Part shown: positions 1 through 5,232 of the stretch, piece by piece
Position numbering within the stretch: position 1 is the stretch's first letter
Layout of the letters: each line of letters starts with the position of its first letter
Source of the DNA: an uncultured bacterium
GTDB taxonomy: Bacteria > Bacillota > Clostridia > Oscillospirales > Oscillospiraceae
Assembly: GCA_905215425.1 (NCBI GenBank)
Contig: CAJMQD010000090.1
Span: 1 to 5,232 of the forward strand
Direction: 5' to 3'
DNA: 5,232 nucleotides
Notes under the pieces: generated by a model
The model's input: only the letters and a program-made list of their open reading frames with translations
The model's database searches: none
Told to the model about the DNA's origin: nothing
Translations under genes and position numbers: made by a program

Positions 1-613
1 GCAGCTTGGACTTGATGGAGGCCTCGGGCAGGCCGGTGTTGGAGACGCCGAACTCCTCGTCAATGGCATCGGCGGACAGAAACAGGGTGCCGAAACGGAT
101 CCGGGAGATATAATCCTCGGTCACGCTGCCGATCAGGACGTTGTAGTCCTCCCGCTTGATGCCGCCGGTGACCACCAGGGTGGTGCTGGGGGCAAATTCG
201 ATGGCGGAGGCGATGGCCAGATCGTAGGTGAAGATGGTAAGATTTTTCTTGCGCTGAAGGCCGGCGGCGATCTGAATGGTGGTGGTGCCGGAATCTAAAA
301 ACAGGGTGTCACCGTCCTGCACCATGTCGGCGCAGAAGGCGCCGATGCGTTTCTTTTCCTCCCCGCGGATCAGCATTTTTTCCGAGTAAATATGCTCGTA
401 AGAGGAGCTGTGGCGGATCCAGGTGGCTCCGCCGTGGGAGCGCTGGATCAGCCCCTCCTGCACCAGCAGATCCAAGTCGCGGCGCACAGTGGATTCCGAT
501 ACGTTCAGCTCGGCAGCCAGGTCGCTGATTTTAGCGTTTCCCCGCTGCTCGATATAGTCGGAAATGAGCTTTAAGCGCTCTGCCGGAATCACAAAGTCAG
601 AACTTTTTTCCAT
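1..613 (-). CDS. DeoR/GlpR-family transcriptional repressor, C-terminus cut off by window edge
   Basis: This is a DNA-binding repressor of the DeoR family; such proteins usually control sugar or nucleoside catabolic operons and respond to a phosphorylated sugar. The frame is open from an ATG at 613 to the left edge, giving 204 residues of a family that usually has about 250-260, so roughly 50 C-terminal residues lie outside. Residues 11-65 form the winged helix-turn-helix, with the signature ISDLAAELNVSESTVRRDL (29-47) followed by the usual LVQEGLIQRSHGGA. The sugar-phosphate sensor domain follows: GDTLFLDSGTTT (101-112), FTYDLAIA (128-135), VVTGG (147-151) and LIGS (160-163). The start is supported by AAGGGAGG seven bases upstream and a good promoter beyond. 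Any target operon would probably lie downstream, off the left edge. The gene is divergent from the phosphoribosyltransferase gene. The family call is firm; the effector and regulon cannot be read from the sequence. Confidence 0.93.
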   Translation of the reverse strand, partial: MEKSSDFVIPAERLKLISDYIEQRGNAKISDLAAELNVSESTVRRDLDLLVQEGLIQRSHGGATWIRHSSSYEHIYSEKMLIRGEEKKRIGAFCADMVQDGDTLFLDSGTTTIQIAAGLQRKKNLTIFTYDLAIASAIEFAPSTTLVVTGGIKREDYNVLIGSVTEDYISRIRFGTLFLSADAIDEEFGVSNTGLPEASIKSKL

Positions 614-655
614 TGTGCGGCCTCCCTTGTGAAAGAGGAAACTTTTACTGGGCAA

Positions 656-685
656 ATTATATCATTTACGTGGCAGAGCTTGCAA
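656..685 (-). promoter_or_regulatory. sigma-A-type promoter for the deoR-family gene
   Basis: Read on the minus strand, a -35 TTGCAA (680-685) is followed after 18 bases by a perfect -10 TATAAT (656-661). The predicted transcript start is near 649, leaving a leader of about 36 bases before the ATG at 613. An ACTTTT sequence (641-646, plus strand) lies just inside the transcript start, where a self-repressing operator often sits; that role is a guess. Confidence 0.75.
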
Positions 686-757
686 TAGTTTGAAAAATTT
701 TGAGAGAATTAGGAAGAAAAATTTGAAGAGGCCGGAAAATATCCGCCAAAATCGCCT

Positions 758-786
758 TCACTTTTGCGCAAAAAAGCGAAAAGTGA
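758..786. repeat. imperfect palindrome between the divergent promoters, candidate operator
   Basis: The arms TCACTTTT (758-765) and AAAAGTGA (779-786) are exact inverted copies. Inside them CGC (767-769) and GCG (776-778) also pair if G766 is bulged, leaving a loop of six A. No T-run follows on either strand, so a terminator is unlikely. It lies 45 bases upstream of the plus-strand -35 and 72 bases upstream of the minus-strand -35. Together with the T-rich, CG-interrupted arm it would suit a regulator site, perhaps for the neighbouring DeoR-type protein. The sequence symmetry is seen directly; the function is inferred. Confidence 0.5.
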
Positions 787-831
787 GCAAAATGTTTCAG
801 GGTGCCGTCAAGGACAGGAGCGAGAATGCGG

Positions 832-860
832 TTGCACTTTCCTCCGGGACACCCTATAAT
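832..860 (+). promoter_or_regulatory. sigma-A-type promoter for the phosphoribosyltransferase gene
   Basis: TTGCAC (832-837), a 17-base spacer and a perfect TATAAT (855-860) form a near-consensus housekeeping promoter. The expected start is near 867, giving a leader of about 26 bases, too short for a riboswitch. This suggests substantial basal expression unless repressed. Confidence 0.85.
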
Positions 861-892
861 AGGGCTGTATTTTTGACTCGGAGGGAGATCAC

Positions 893-1495
893 ATGGATCT
901 TAACAGCAGAATCGAGACACAGATCACAGAGAAAAATGGAGCGAAGTTTTTGGAAGTGGAGTTGGGCGGACAGAACTATGAGATGCCCTTCAAGCTGATC
1001 GCCGGCCGGCTGGTGGGCTTCCTGGACATCTCCGGCCAGGTCAGCCTGATCGAGAGCGCGGCGGGCGAGCTGGTGAAGCGGCTGGTGGCCCAGGGGGCAC
1101 AGTTTGACACCATCCTGAACCCGGTGTCCAAGAGCAACGCTCTGGCCCACGCCATTGCCCTGAAGTGGACCGAGGCCACCGGGCAGCCCCTGCCCCGGAC
1201 CGTGGTGGCCCGGAAGAGCTCCGGCACGGCCAAGGTGCAGGCCACTTACCGCTCTGTCACCACCCCCAAGGATCAGGCCCTGTCCCTGACGGACGATGAT
1301 GTGGAGTTCATCAAGGGCAAGCGCATCCTGATGGTGGACGATGTGTATGGCGGCGGCGGAACGACCAAGGCCCTGAACGAGCTGGCCCGCCAGGCGGAAG
1401 CCATTGTGGCGGCCCATGCCGTTGTGGGCGTAGAGGACGGCGTAGCGCTGCCCGAGGGGCTGACCTATCTCTTTGCCCTGCCCGTTCTGGACTGA
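893..1495 (+). CDS. phosphoribosyltransferase, adenine/purine PRT-like (COG0503 type)
   Basis: This 200-residue protein belongs to the type I phosphoribosyltransferase fold, which transfers ribose-5-phosphate from PRPP to a base; the layout is closest to adenine/xanthine-type purine salvage enzymes in the cytosol. FDTILNPVSKSNALAHAIA (71-89) corresponds to the family's early strand-helix segment. VVARKSS (104-110) matches the conserved Arg-Lys segment before the flexible loop. RILMVDDVYGGGGTT (144-158) is the PRPP-binding motif, with the acidic pair D149-D150. The usual Ser-Thr before the double glycine (VDDVISTGGT in many relatives) is replaced by Gly-Gly, which is unusual and could alter PRPP binding. 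The ATG at 893 has GGAGGG seven bases upstream and a strong promoter ahead. It stands alone, bounded by that promoter and a terminator, and diverges from the DeoR-type regulator. Substrate base is unknown; a regulatory role, as in PurR-like PRT proteins, is less likely because no DNA-binding domain is visible. Confidence 0.85.
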   Translation: MDLNSRIETQITEKNGAKFLEVELGGQNYEMPFKLIAGRLVGFLDISGQVSLIESAAGELVKRLVAQGAQFDTILNPVSKSNALAHAIALKWTEATGQPLPRTVVARKSSGTAKVQATYRSVTTPKDQALSLTDDDVEFIKGKRILMVDDVYGGGGTTKALNELARQAEAIVAAHAVVGVEDGVALPEGLTYLFALPVLD

Positions 1496-1521
1496 GCAGA
1501 GGAACGAACACAGAGCCAAAC

Positions 1522-1563
1522 AAAAAAGCGCAGGCAGATGCAGCGCATCTGCCTGTGCTTTTT
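1522..1563. terminator. bidirectional intrinsic terminator between convergent genes
   Basis: An 11-bp perfect stem (1531-1541 with 1545-1555) closes on a three-base loop and is extended by a G-T pair and further pairs (1525-1530 with 1556-1561). On the plus strand it ends in five T (1559-1563); on the minus strand the A-run 1522-1527 becomes six T. It lies 26 bases past the stop of the phosphoribosyltransferase gene and 11 bases past the stop of the SPFH gene, so it can end both transcripts. Confidence 0.9.
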
Positions 1564-1574
1564 GATTCGGGAAA

Positions 1575-2549
1575 TTACTCCTTGACCTTGGTGACGGTCA
1601 TAGTTGCTTTGGGGTCCTCCGTGTCCAGAATGGTCTTGGCGGAGGCGGCCAGGCCGGCCAGGCCCTGGATCTCGCTGGGAATGATGATCTTGGTGGCCTT
1701 GCCGTTGGCGGCGGTCTGGAAGGCCTCCAGGGCCTTGATCTTCAGCACGCCCTCCTTGGGGTCGGCCTCGTTGATCAGACGGATGGCATCGGCGGTGGCC
1801 TGCTGCACCTTCAGGATGGCCTGAGCCTCGGCCTCAGCCTCCAGGATCTTAGCCTCCTTGGCGCCCTCGGCCTGGAGAATGGCGGCCTGCTTGGCGGCGT
1901 CGGCCCGCAGGATGGCAGACTGCTTTTCACCCTCGGCCACCAGGATCTGGGACTGCTTCTGGCCCTCGGCCTGGAGGATGGCCTCCCGGCGCTCGCGCTC
2001 GGCCCGCATCTGCTTCTCCATGGACTCCTGAATGTCCCGGGGAGGCATAATGTTCTTCAGCTCCACCCGGTTTACCTTGATGCCCCAGTTGTCCGTGGCC
2101 TCGTCCAGGATGGCCCTCATCTGGCTGTTGATGTGGTCGCGGCTGGTGAGGGACTGGTCCAGCTCCAGATCGCCGATGATGTTGCGCAGGGTGGTGGCGG
2201 TGAGGTTCTCGATGGCGCTCATGGGGTGCTCCACGCCGTAGGTATACAGCTTGGGGTCGGTGATCTGGAAGTAGATCACGGTGTCGATCTGCATGGTGAC
2301 GTTATCCTTGGTGATCACGGGCTGAGGGGGGAAGTCCACCACCTGCTCCTTCAGAGACACGTTTTTGGCGATGCGCTCGATGAAGGGGATCTTGAAGTGC
2401 AGGCCCACGCCCCACACGCCCTGGAACGCGCCCAGACGCTCGATAACGAAGGCGCGGGACTGGGGGACGACCCGGATGTTGGCGGCCAGCAGGGCCAGGA
2501 TCAGAATGACCAGAATAACAGGGACGATGAAACTGAAAATATACGGCAT
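1575..2549 (-). CDS. qmcA: SPFH/band-7 (stomatin-prohibitin-flotillin) membrane protein, QmcA-like
   Basis: This 324-residue protein is an SPFH-family scaffold, expected to oligomerise at the cytoplasmic membrane, organise microdomains and sometimes modulate membrane proteases such as FtsH. Residues 4-24 form one hydrophobic N-terminal anchor. The band-7 domain follows, from about residue 26 (VVPQSRAFVIERLG, 27-40) through EQVVDFPPQPVITKDNV (68-84) to the WGIKVNRVELKNIMPP segment (155-170). Residues 176-189 start a charged helix that runs into five tandem 11-residue repeats (190-244), a coiled coil. The tail has IIIPSEIQGLAGLAAS (288-303), similar to the C-terminus of QmcA. Length and order match E. 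coli QmcA (about 305 residues). The ATG at 2549 is preceded by AGGAGG at seven bases. It follows the NfeD gene by 69 bp with no convincing promoter between, so the two are probably co-transcribed. The family call is firm; QmcA orthology is by resemblance. Confidence 0.95.
   Translation of the reverse strand: MPYIFSFIVPVILVILILALLAANIRVVPQSRAFVIERLGAFQGVWGVGLHFKIPFIERIAKNVSLKEQVVDFPPQPVITKDNVTMQIDTVIYFQITDPKLYTYGVEHPMSAIENLTATTLRNIIGDLELDQSLTSRDHINSQMRAILDEATDNWGIKVNRVELKNIMPPRDIQESMEKQMRAERERREAILQAEGQKQSQILVAEGEKQSAILRADAAKQAAILQAEGAKEAKILEAEAEAQAILKVQQATADAIRLINEADPKEGVLKIKALEAFQTAANGKATKIIIPSEIQGLAGLAASAKTILDTEDPKATMTVTKVKE
1818..1982 (-). repeat. five degenerate 33-bp tandem units encoding 11-residue coiled-coil repeats
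   Basis: Residues 190-244 of the SPFH protein break exactly into AILQAEGQKQS, QILVAEGEKQS, AILRADAAKQA, AILQAEGAKEA and KILEAEAEAQA. Each unit has the pattern x-I-L-x-A-(E/D)-x-x-(K/A)-(Q/E)-x. The hendecad period indicates a long, slightly right-handed coiled coil. The similarity extends to the DNA (recurrent ATCCT, GCCGAG), so the units may have arisen by duplication or may simply reflect selection for the helix. Confidence 0.85.
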
Positions 2550-2618
2550 AAAAGTTCCTCCTCTTTTTGTGTTTACTCCCGACTGACGTCAAGAGACGGC
2601 GGGCCATTGGCGCGGGGA

Positions 2619-3047
2619 TCAGATGGCTTCTACATACACTTTGACGCCTTCGATGCGCAGGATGCGCACCTGGGTGCCGGCAGGGATGACCACGTTATGC
2701 TGACTGCGGGCGGACCAGACCTGGCCGGAGACGACCACAAGGCCCTTGCCCTCTACATTGTCAATGGCTTCGGTGACCAAGGCAGTCTGGCCAATGACGC
2801 GGTCGGCGTTGGTGGGGTCGTGCCGGGGCTTGAGGATCTTGACAGCCAGGGGCCGGATCAGTGCCAGCGCTGCGGCGGACAGAGCCAGAAACACCACAAC
2901 TTGCAGAAAGATGTGGCCGCCCAGGACGGCGACAATCAGCGCCCCCAAGGCGCCTATGGCGAACCAAATGGAAGCCAGACCCACAGTGACCCCTTCAATT
3001 ACGGAAAAGACGATCAGGGCAATGAGCCAAAAAGCACTGGGAAACAT
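2619..3047 (-). CDS. NfeD family membrane protein (short form with OB-fold domain)
   Basis: This 142-residue protein is a short NfeD-type partner of SPFH proteins; the long form with an N-terminal serine-protease domain is not present. Hydrophobic stretches at about 4-18, 21-43 and 46-66 anchor it in the membrane. Residues 84-142 form the OB-fold beta domain, with VIGQTALVTEAI (84-95), GLVVVSGQVWSARS (102-115) and IPAGTQVRILRIEGVKVYVE (121-140), matching the family pattern of a conserved Trp-x-Ala then a Gly-x-x-Val strand. I chose the ATG at 3047 because AAAGGAG lies five bases upstream. The frame also has an ATG at 3101, but that falls on the predicted promoter -10, lacks a ribosome site and adds a polar, unlike-family extension. 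It precedes the SPFH gene in an apparent operon, the usual genomic pairing for this family. Its biochemical action is not well understood. Confidence 0.92.
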   Translation of the reverse strand: MFPSAFWLIALIVFSVIEGVTVGLASIWFAIGALGALIVAVLGGHIFLQVVVFLALSAAALALIRPLAVKILKPRHDPTNADRVIGQTALVTEAIDNVEGKGLVVVSGQVWSARSQHNVVIPAGTQVRILRIEGVKVYVEAI

Positions 3048-3099
3048 AGAAACTCCTTTCCCGCCGGAGTATGCCGAAAGGGCATCGGCGCTTTCTATC

Positions 3100-3128
3100 A
3101 TTCTAACATAGCGGGGGAGAAAATTCCA
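3100..3128 (-). promoter_or_regulatory. possible extended -10 promoter for the nfeD-SPFH operon
   Basis: On the minus strand TGTTAGAAT contains a -10-like TAGAAT (3100-3105) with a TG one base upstream, the extended -10 pattern. The position 17 bases further upstream reads TGGAAT (3123-3128), only a partial -35 match. The predicted start near 3093 gives a leader of about 45 bases. A short stem, ATGCC (3071-3075) with GGCAT (3081-3085), lies in that leader, 11 bases upstream of the ribosome binding site. Confidence 0.45.
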
Positions 3129-3202
3129 GCGGAAAAGATTAAAATTTGTTTAAGGTGTTGGTACCGGATAGAGAAGAAAAACAGCCAAATGCAGCCGCCG
3201 CC

Positions 3203-3231
3203 TTGCGTGATGAGATAAAATCCGGTATACT
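3203..3231 (+). promoter_or_regulatory. sigma-A-type promoter for the RNA methyltransferase operon
   Basis: TTGCGT (3203-3208), a 17-base spacer and TATACT (3226-3231) form a good housekeeping promoter. The start is expected near 3238, with a leader of about 60 bases before the ATG at 3299. TCCGGTA (3221-3227), which overlaps the -10, is the inverted copy of TACCGGA at 3162-3168. Confidence 0.8.
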
Positions 3232-3298
3232 GTAAAGGAAATGAAAAGATTCGGCAGAGCCGCACGCAGAAGGCGGAGAGACCGGCGGGAGGAAGAGC

Positions 3299-4429
3299 AT
3301 GGAACATTTACAATATGCGGTGCCCACGCTATTCGGGTTAGAGGGACTGTGCGCCGATGAGATGCGCCGCTTGGGGCTGGACCGGGTGCAGGCGGAGAAC
3401 GGACGGGTGCTGTGCCAGGGGAGCGGAGAGGATCTGGCCCGGCTGAACCTGAATCTCCGCACCGGGGAGCGGGTGCTGCTGGTGCTGGGGAGCTTCCCTG
3501 TGGGGGGCAGCGACGCCATTGACAAGCTGTTTGAGGGGACGAAGGCCCTGCCTTGGGAGCAGTTCATCCCCCGGGAGGGGCAGTTTCCGGTAAAGGGACA
3601 CTGCCTGAACTCCGACCTGCACTCGGTGCCCACCTGTCAGGCCCTGATCAAAAAGGCGGTGGCCCAGCGGCTGGGGAAGGTATATGGACTGAACACTCTG
3701 CCGGAGACCGGGGCGGTATATCAGATCCAGTTCTCCATTATGAAGGATATGGCCACCTTGATGCTGGACACCAGCGGAGCGGGGCTGCACAAGCGGGGCT
3801 ATCGGGCCCAGGGCGTGGTGGCCCCCCTGCGGGAGACCCTGGCCGCGGCCATGGTCATGCTGTCCCGCTACCGGGGGCGGGACCCCCTGTGCGACCCCTT
3901 CTGCGGCAGCGGCACCATCCCCATCGAGGCGGCGCTCATCGCGAAAAACCGGGCCCCGGGACTGAATCGGAGTTTTTCCGCCCAAAAGTGGACGTGGCTG
4001 GACAACAAAGCATGGATGAACGCCGCGGATGAGGCCATGGACAAGGAATTTGACGGACAGTACGAAATCTGGGGCGGGGATATTGATCCGGAGGCCGTCG
4101 CCTTGGCCCGGCACAATGCCCAGTTGGCCGAGGTGGACGACGTGGTCTCCTTCGAGGTGTCTGACGCCACCCGATTCCACTTCGGCGGCCTGCGGGGGAG
4201 GGTGGTGACCAATCCCCCCTACGGCGAGCGCATCATGGAGCGGCGGGAGGCGGAGGAGCTGTACCGGGCCTTCGGCAAGGCGTGGGCCAAGTTCCCCGAC
4301 GAGTGGAAGCTGTTCCTTCTGTCCAGCCACACGGAATTTGAACGCACCTTCGGCAAGCAGGCGGATAAGAAGCGGAAGCTGTACAACGGAATGCTGAAGT
4401 GCGACCTGTTTATGTACGGTCTCAAGTAA
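3299..4429 (+). CDS. rlmL: THUMP-domain class I SAM-dependent RNA N2-guanine methyltransferase, RlmL/YpsC-like
   Basis: This 376-residue protein should transfer a methyl group from S-adenosylmethionine to a guanine N2, most likely in 23S rRNA (RlmL acts at G2445 in E. coli). Residues 4-60 form a ferredoxin-like N-terminal part (YAVPTLFGLEGLCADEMRRLG). The THUMP RNA-binding domain runs to about 155, and LHKRGYR (163-169) leads into the catalytic domain. Motifs there are CDPFCGSGTIPIEAALIA (198-215, SAM-binding loop), GGDIDPEAVALARHNA (259-274, acidic ribose-binding strand), SDAT (288-291) and the catalytic NPPYGERI (305-312). Its length matches the single-enzyme Firmicutes form such as B. subtilis YpsC; the RlmK half fused in enteric RlmL is absent. 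GGGAGG lies six bases before the ATG. The lipid kinase gene follows after 38 bp with no terminator, suggesting one transcript. The enzyme class is firm; the exact modified base is inferred from the family. Confidence 0.94.
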   Translation: MEHLQYAVPTLFGLEGLCADEMRRLGLDRVQAENGRVLCQGSGEDLARLNLNLRTGERVLLVLGSFPVGGSDAIDKLFEGTKALPWEQFIPREGQFPVKGHCLNSDLHSVPTCQALIKKAVAQRLGKVYGLNTLPETGAVYQIQFSIMKDMATLMLDTSGAGLHKRGYRAQGVVAPLRETLAAAMVMLSRYRGRDPLCDPFCGSGTIPIEAALIAKNRAPGLNRSFSAQKWTWLDNKAWMNAADEAMDKEFDGQYEIWGGDIDPEAVALARHNAQLAEVDDVVSFEVSDATRFHFGGLRGRVVTNPPYGERIMERREAEELYRAFGKAWAKFPDEWKLFLLSSHTEFERTFGKQADKKRKLYNGMLKCDLFMYGLK

Positions 4430-4467
4430 AACACCCCGGCCCATAGACAGAGAGAGGGGAACGGCAT

Positions 4468-5232
4468 ATGCACCACCTATTTATCATCAATCCGGCAGCG
4501 GGACCGAAAAATTCCACCGCAGCGCTGGAAAAACAAATTGCGGATCTCACGTTTGACCACCGTGTGTTGTATACGATGGCGGAGGGAGACGCCCAACGCT
4601 TTACGAAAGATGCTGCCGCTTTGGGCGAGCCGGTGCGCGTCTATGCCTGCGGGGGCGACGGCACCCTGAATGAAGTGGTCAATGGGGCGGCGGGCCACGA
4701 CCATGTGGCGGTCACCAATATTCCCAAAGGGACGGGAAATGACTTCCTGAAGATATTCGGTCCGGACTACCGCAGACTGTTTTATGATATTGAGGCGCTG
4801 TCTGTGGGCCCCCAGGCGGCGCTGGACCTGATGGACTGCAACGGTAAGCTGGGCATTGACGTGACCTGCGCCGGGGTGGACGCCCGCATCGCCGCGGGGG
4901 TACACCGGTTTAAAAATCTTCAGTTTGTCTCCGGCATCGGAGCGTACATCCTGTCGCTGCTGCAGGTGGTGTTCACCCAGGGACTGAGCCGGCCCATGAC
5001 AGTGAAAATGGGGGATATTGAGTTTTCCGGGCAGGTATCGGTGCTGTGTGTCTGCAACGGACGGCACTATGGCGGCGGCTTTATGCCGGTGCCCGAGGCC
5101 ATGCCCGATGACGGGGTGCTGGATATGCTGCTTGTGCCCAAGGTGAGCCTGTTTACCTTTGCCCGCTTGGTGGGCAGCTACGCCAAGGGCCGTTACAGAG
5201 ACTACCCCGACCTGATCCTGGCCAACCACGGG
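4468..5232 (+). CDS. diacylglycerol kinase family lipid kinase, C-terminus cut off by window edge
   Basis: This is a soluble or membrane-associated DagK/YegS-type lipid kinase that uses ATP to phosphorylate diacylglycerol or a related lipid, feeding phosphatidic acid back into phospholipid synthesis. The frame is open from the ATG at 4468 to the right edge: 255 residues of a family with about 290-310, so about 40-50 are missing. Visible motifs are INPAAG (7-12), the nucleotide-binding CGGDGTLNEVVNG (61-73), PKGTGNDF (86-93), CNGRHYGGGF (196-205) and PDDGVLDMLLV (213-223). The catalytic Glu of the usual C-terminal DGE motif should lie just past the edge and cannot be checked. AGGGGA seven bases upstream supports the start. 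With 38 bp to the RNA methyltransferase stop and no promoter or hairpin seen, it is probably the second gene of that operon. Substrate could be diacylglycerol (as in B. subtilis DgkB) or another lipid; the sequence does not decide. Confidence 0.93.
   Translation, partial: MHHLFIINPAAGPKNSTAALEKQIADLTFDHRVLYTMAEGDAQRFTKDAAALGEPVRVYACGGDGTLNEVVNGAAGHDHVAVTNIPKGTGNDFLKIFGPDYRRLFYDIEALSVGPQAALDLMDCNGKLGIDVTCAGVDARIAAGVHRFKNLQFVSGIGAYILSLLQVVFTQGLSRPMTVKMGDIEFSGQVSVLCVCNGRHYGGGFMPVPEAMPDDGVLDMLLVPKVSLFTFARLVGSYAKGRYRDYPDLILANHG

Noticed and set aside
690..998. Plus-strand frame spanning the promoter region and the start of the phosphoribosyltransferase gene
   Set aside because: It covers the promoter and start of a real gene in another frame, has no ribosome site, and its product is a basic sequence with no domain.
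854..1519. Long minus-strand open frame opposite the phosphoribosyltransferase gene
   Set aside because: It lies antisense to a clear family protein with its own promoter and ribosome site. Its translation is rich in Gly, Leu, His and Gln without a recognisable domain, as expected from the complement of GC-rich codons, and it runs through the terminator.
2584..2591. Perfect 8-bp palindrome TGACGTCA in the nfeD-SPFH gap
   Set aside because: It is a single short palindrome with no second copy nearby and no promoter beside it; chance is sufficient explanation.
2587..2592. TTGACG on the minus strand between nfeD and the SPFH gene, a possible -35
   Set aside because: The position 17 bases downstream reads CAAAAA, not a -10 element, so a separate promoter for the SPFH gene is not supported.
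3048..3101. Longer N-terminus for the NfeD protein starting at the ATG at 3101
   Set aside because: That ATG overlaps the likely -10 element, has no ribosome site, and adds 18 polar residues before the membrane segment. The ATG at 3047 has AAAGGAG at proper spacing.
2133..3218. 361-codon plus-strand open frame across the SPFH and NfeD genes
   Set aside because: It is antisense to two well-supported genes and the gap between them. The product is a low-complexity Gly/Asp/His-rich sequence with no domain and no plausible promoter or ribosome site.
3241..3360. 39-codon upstream frame overlapping the start of the RNA methyltransferase in another frame
   Set aside because: Its ATG is only about three bases past the predicted transcript start, so it would have almost no leader for a ribosome site. 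The product is an Arg-rich string typical of chance translation.
3338..4444. 368-codon minus-strand open frame opposite the RNA methyltransferase
   Set aside because: The plus strand encodes every methyltransferase motif in order. The antisense product is Gln/Leu/Pro/His-rich and matches no family I know.
4477..5229. 250-codon minus-strand open frame opposite the lipid kinase
   Set aside because: The plus-strand frame carries the GGDGT, PKGTGNDF and DDGVLD motifs. The reverse frame is a composition artefact.

Overview
The window reads as ordinary chromosomal DNA from a GC-rich member of the Firmicutes, most likely a clostridial Oscillospiraceae-type gut anaerobe (Flavonifractor/Oscillibacter-like). 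This is an inference. It rests on strong GGAGG-type ribosome binding sites, consensus TTGNNN-N17/18-TATAAT promoters, GC-rich codon use in the genes with AT-rich intergenic gaps, and the protein families present. There is no sign of a phage, an insertion sequence, a CRISPR array, or a tRNA or rRNA gene.

Layout: (1) Positions 1-613, minus strand: a DeoR-family sugar-responsive repressor whose C-terminus lies beyond the left edge. (2) Positions 614-892: a divergent regulatory region with one clear promoter for each flanking gene and an imperfect palindrome between them. (3) Positions 893-1495, plus strand: a single-gene unit for a purine-type phosphoribosyltransferase with an unusual all-glycine PRPP loop. 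(4) Positions 1522-1563: a hairpin with a T-run on each side, placed to terminate both convergent transcripts. (5) Positions 1575-3047, minus strand: a two-gene NfeD then SPFH/band-7 (QmcA-like) membrane operon. (6) Positions 3048-3298: a second divergent promoter region. (7) Positions 3299-5232, plus strand: an RlmL/YpsC-type THUMP-domain RNA methyltransferase, then after 38 bp a diacylglycerol-kinase-family lipid kinase cut off by the right edge.

The only tight functional link is NfeD with SPFH, a known partnership in membrane microdomain scaffolding. The methyltransferase and lipid kinase are probably co-transcribed but have no obvious biochemical link. The DeoR regulator and the phosphoribosyltransferase share a promoter region, so regulation of one by the other is possible but not shown.

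I see no convincing new multi-gene system. The points most worth a second look are the PRPP-loop substitution, the palindrome between the divergent promoters, and the regular 11-residue repeats in the SPFH protein. Several very long open frames opposite the real genes are by-products of GC-rich codon use and are rejected.
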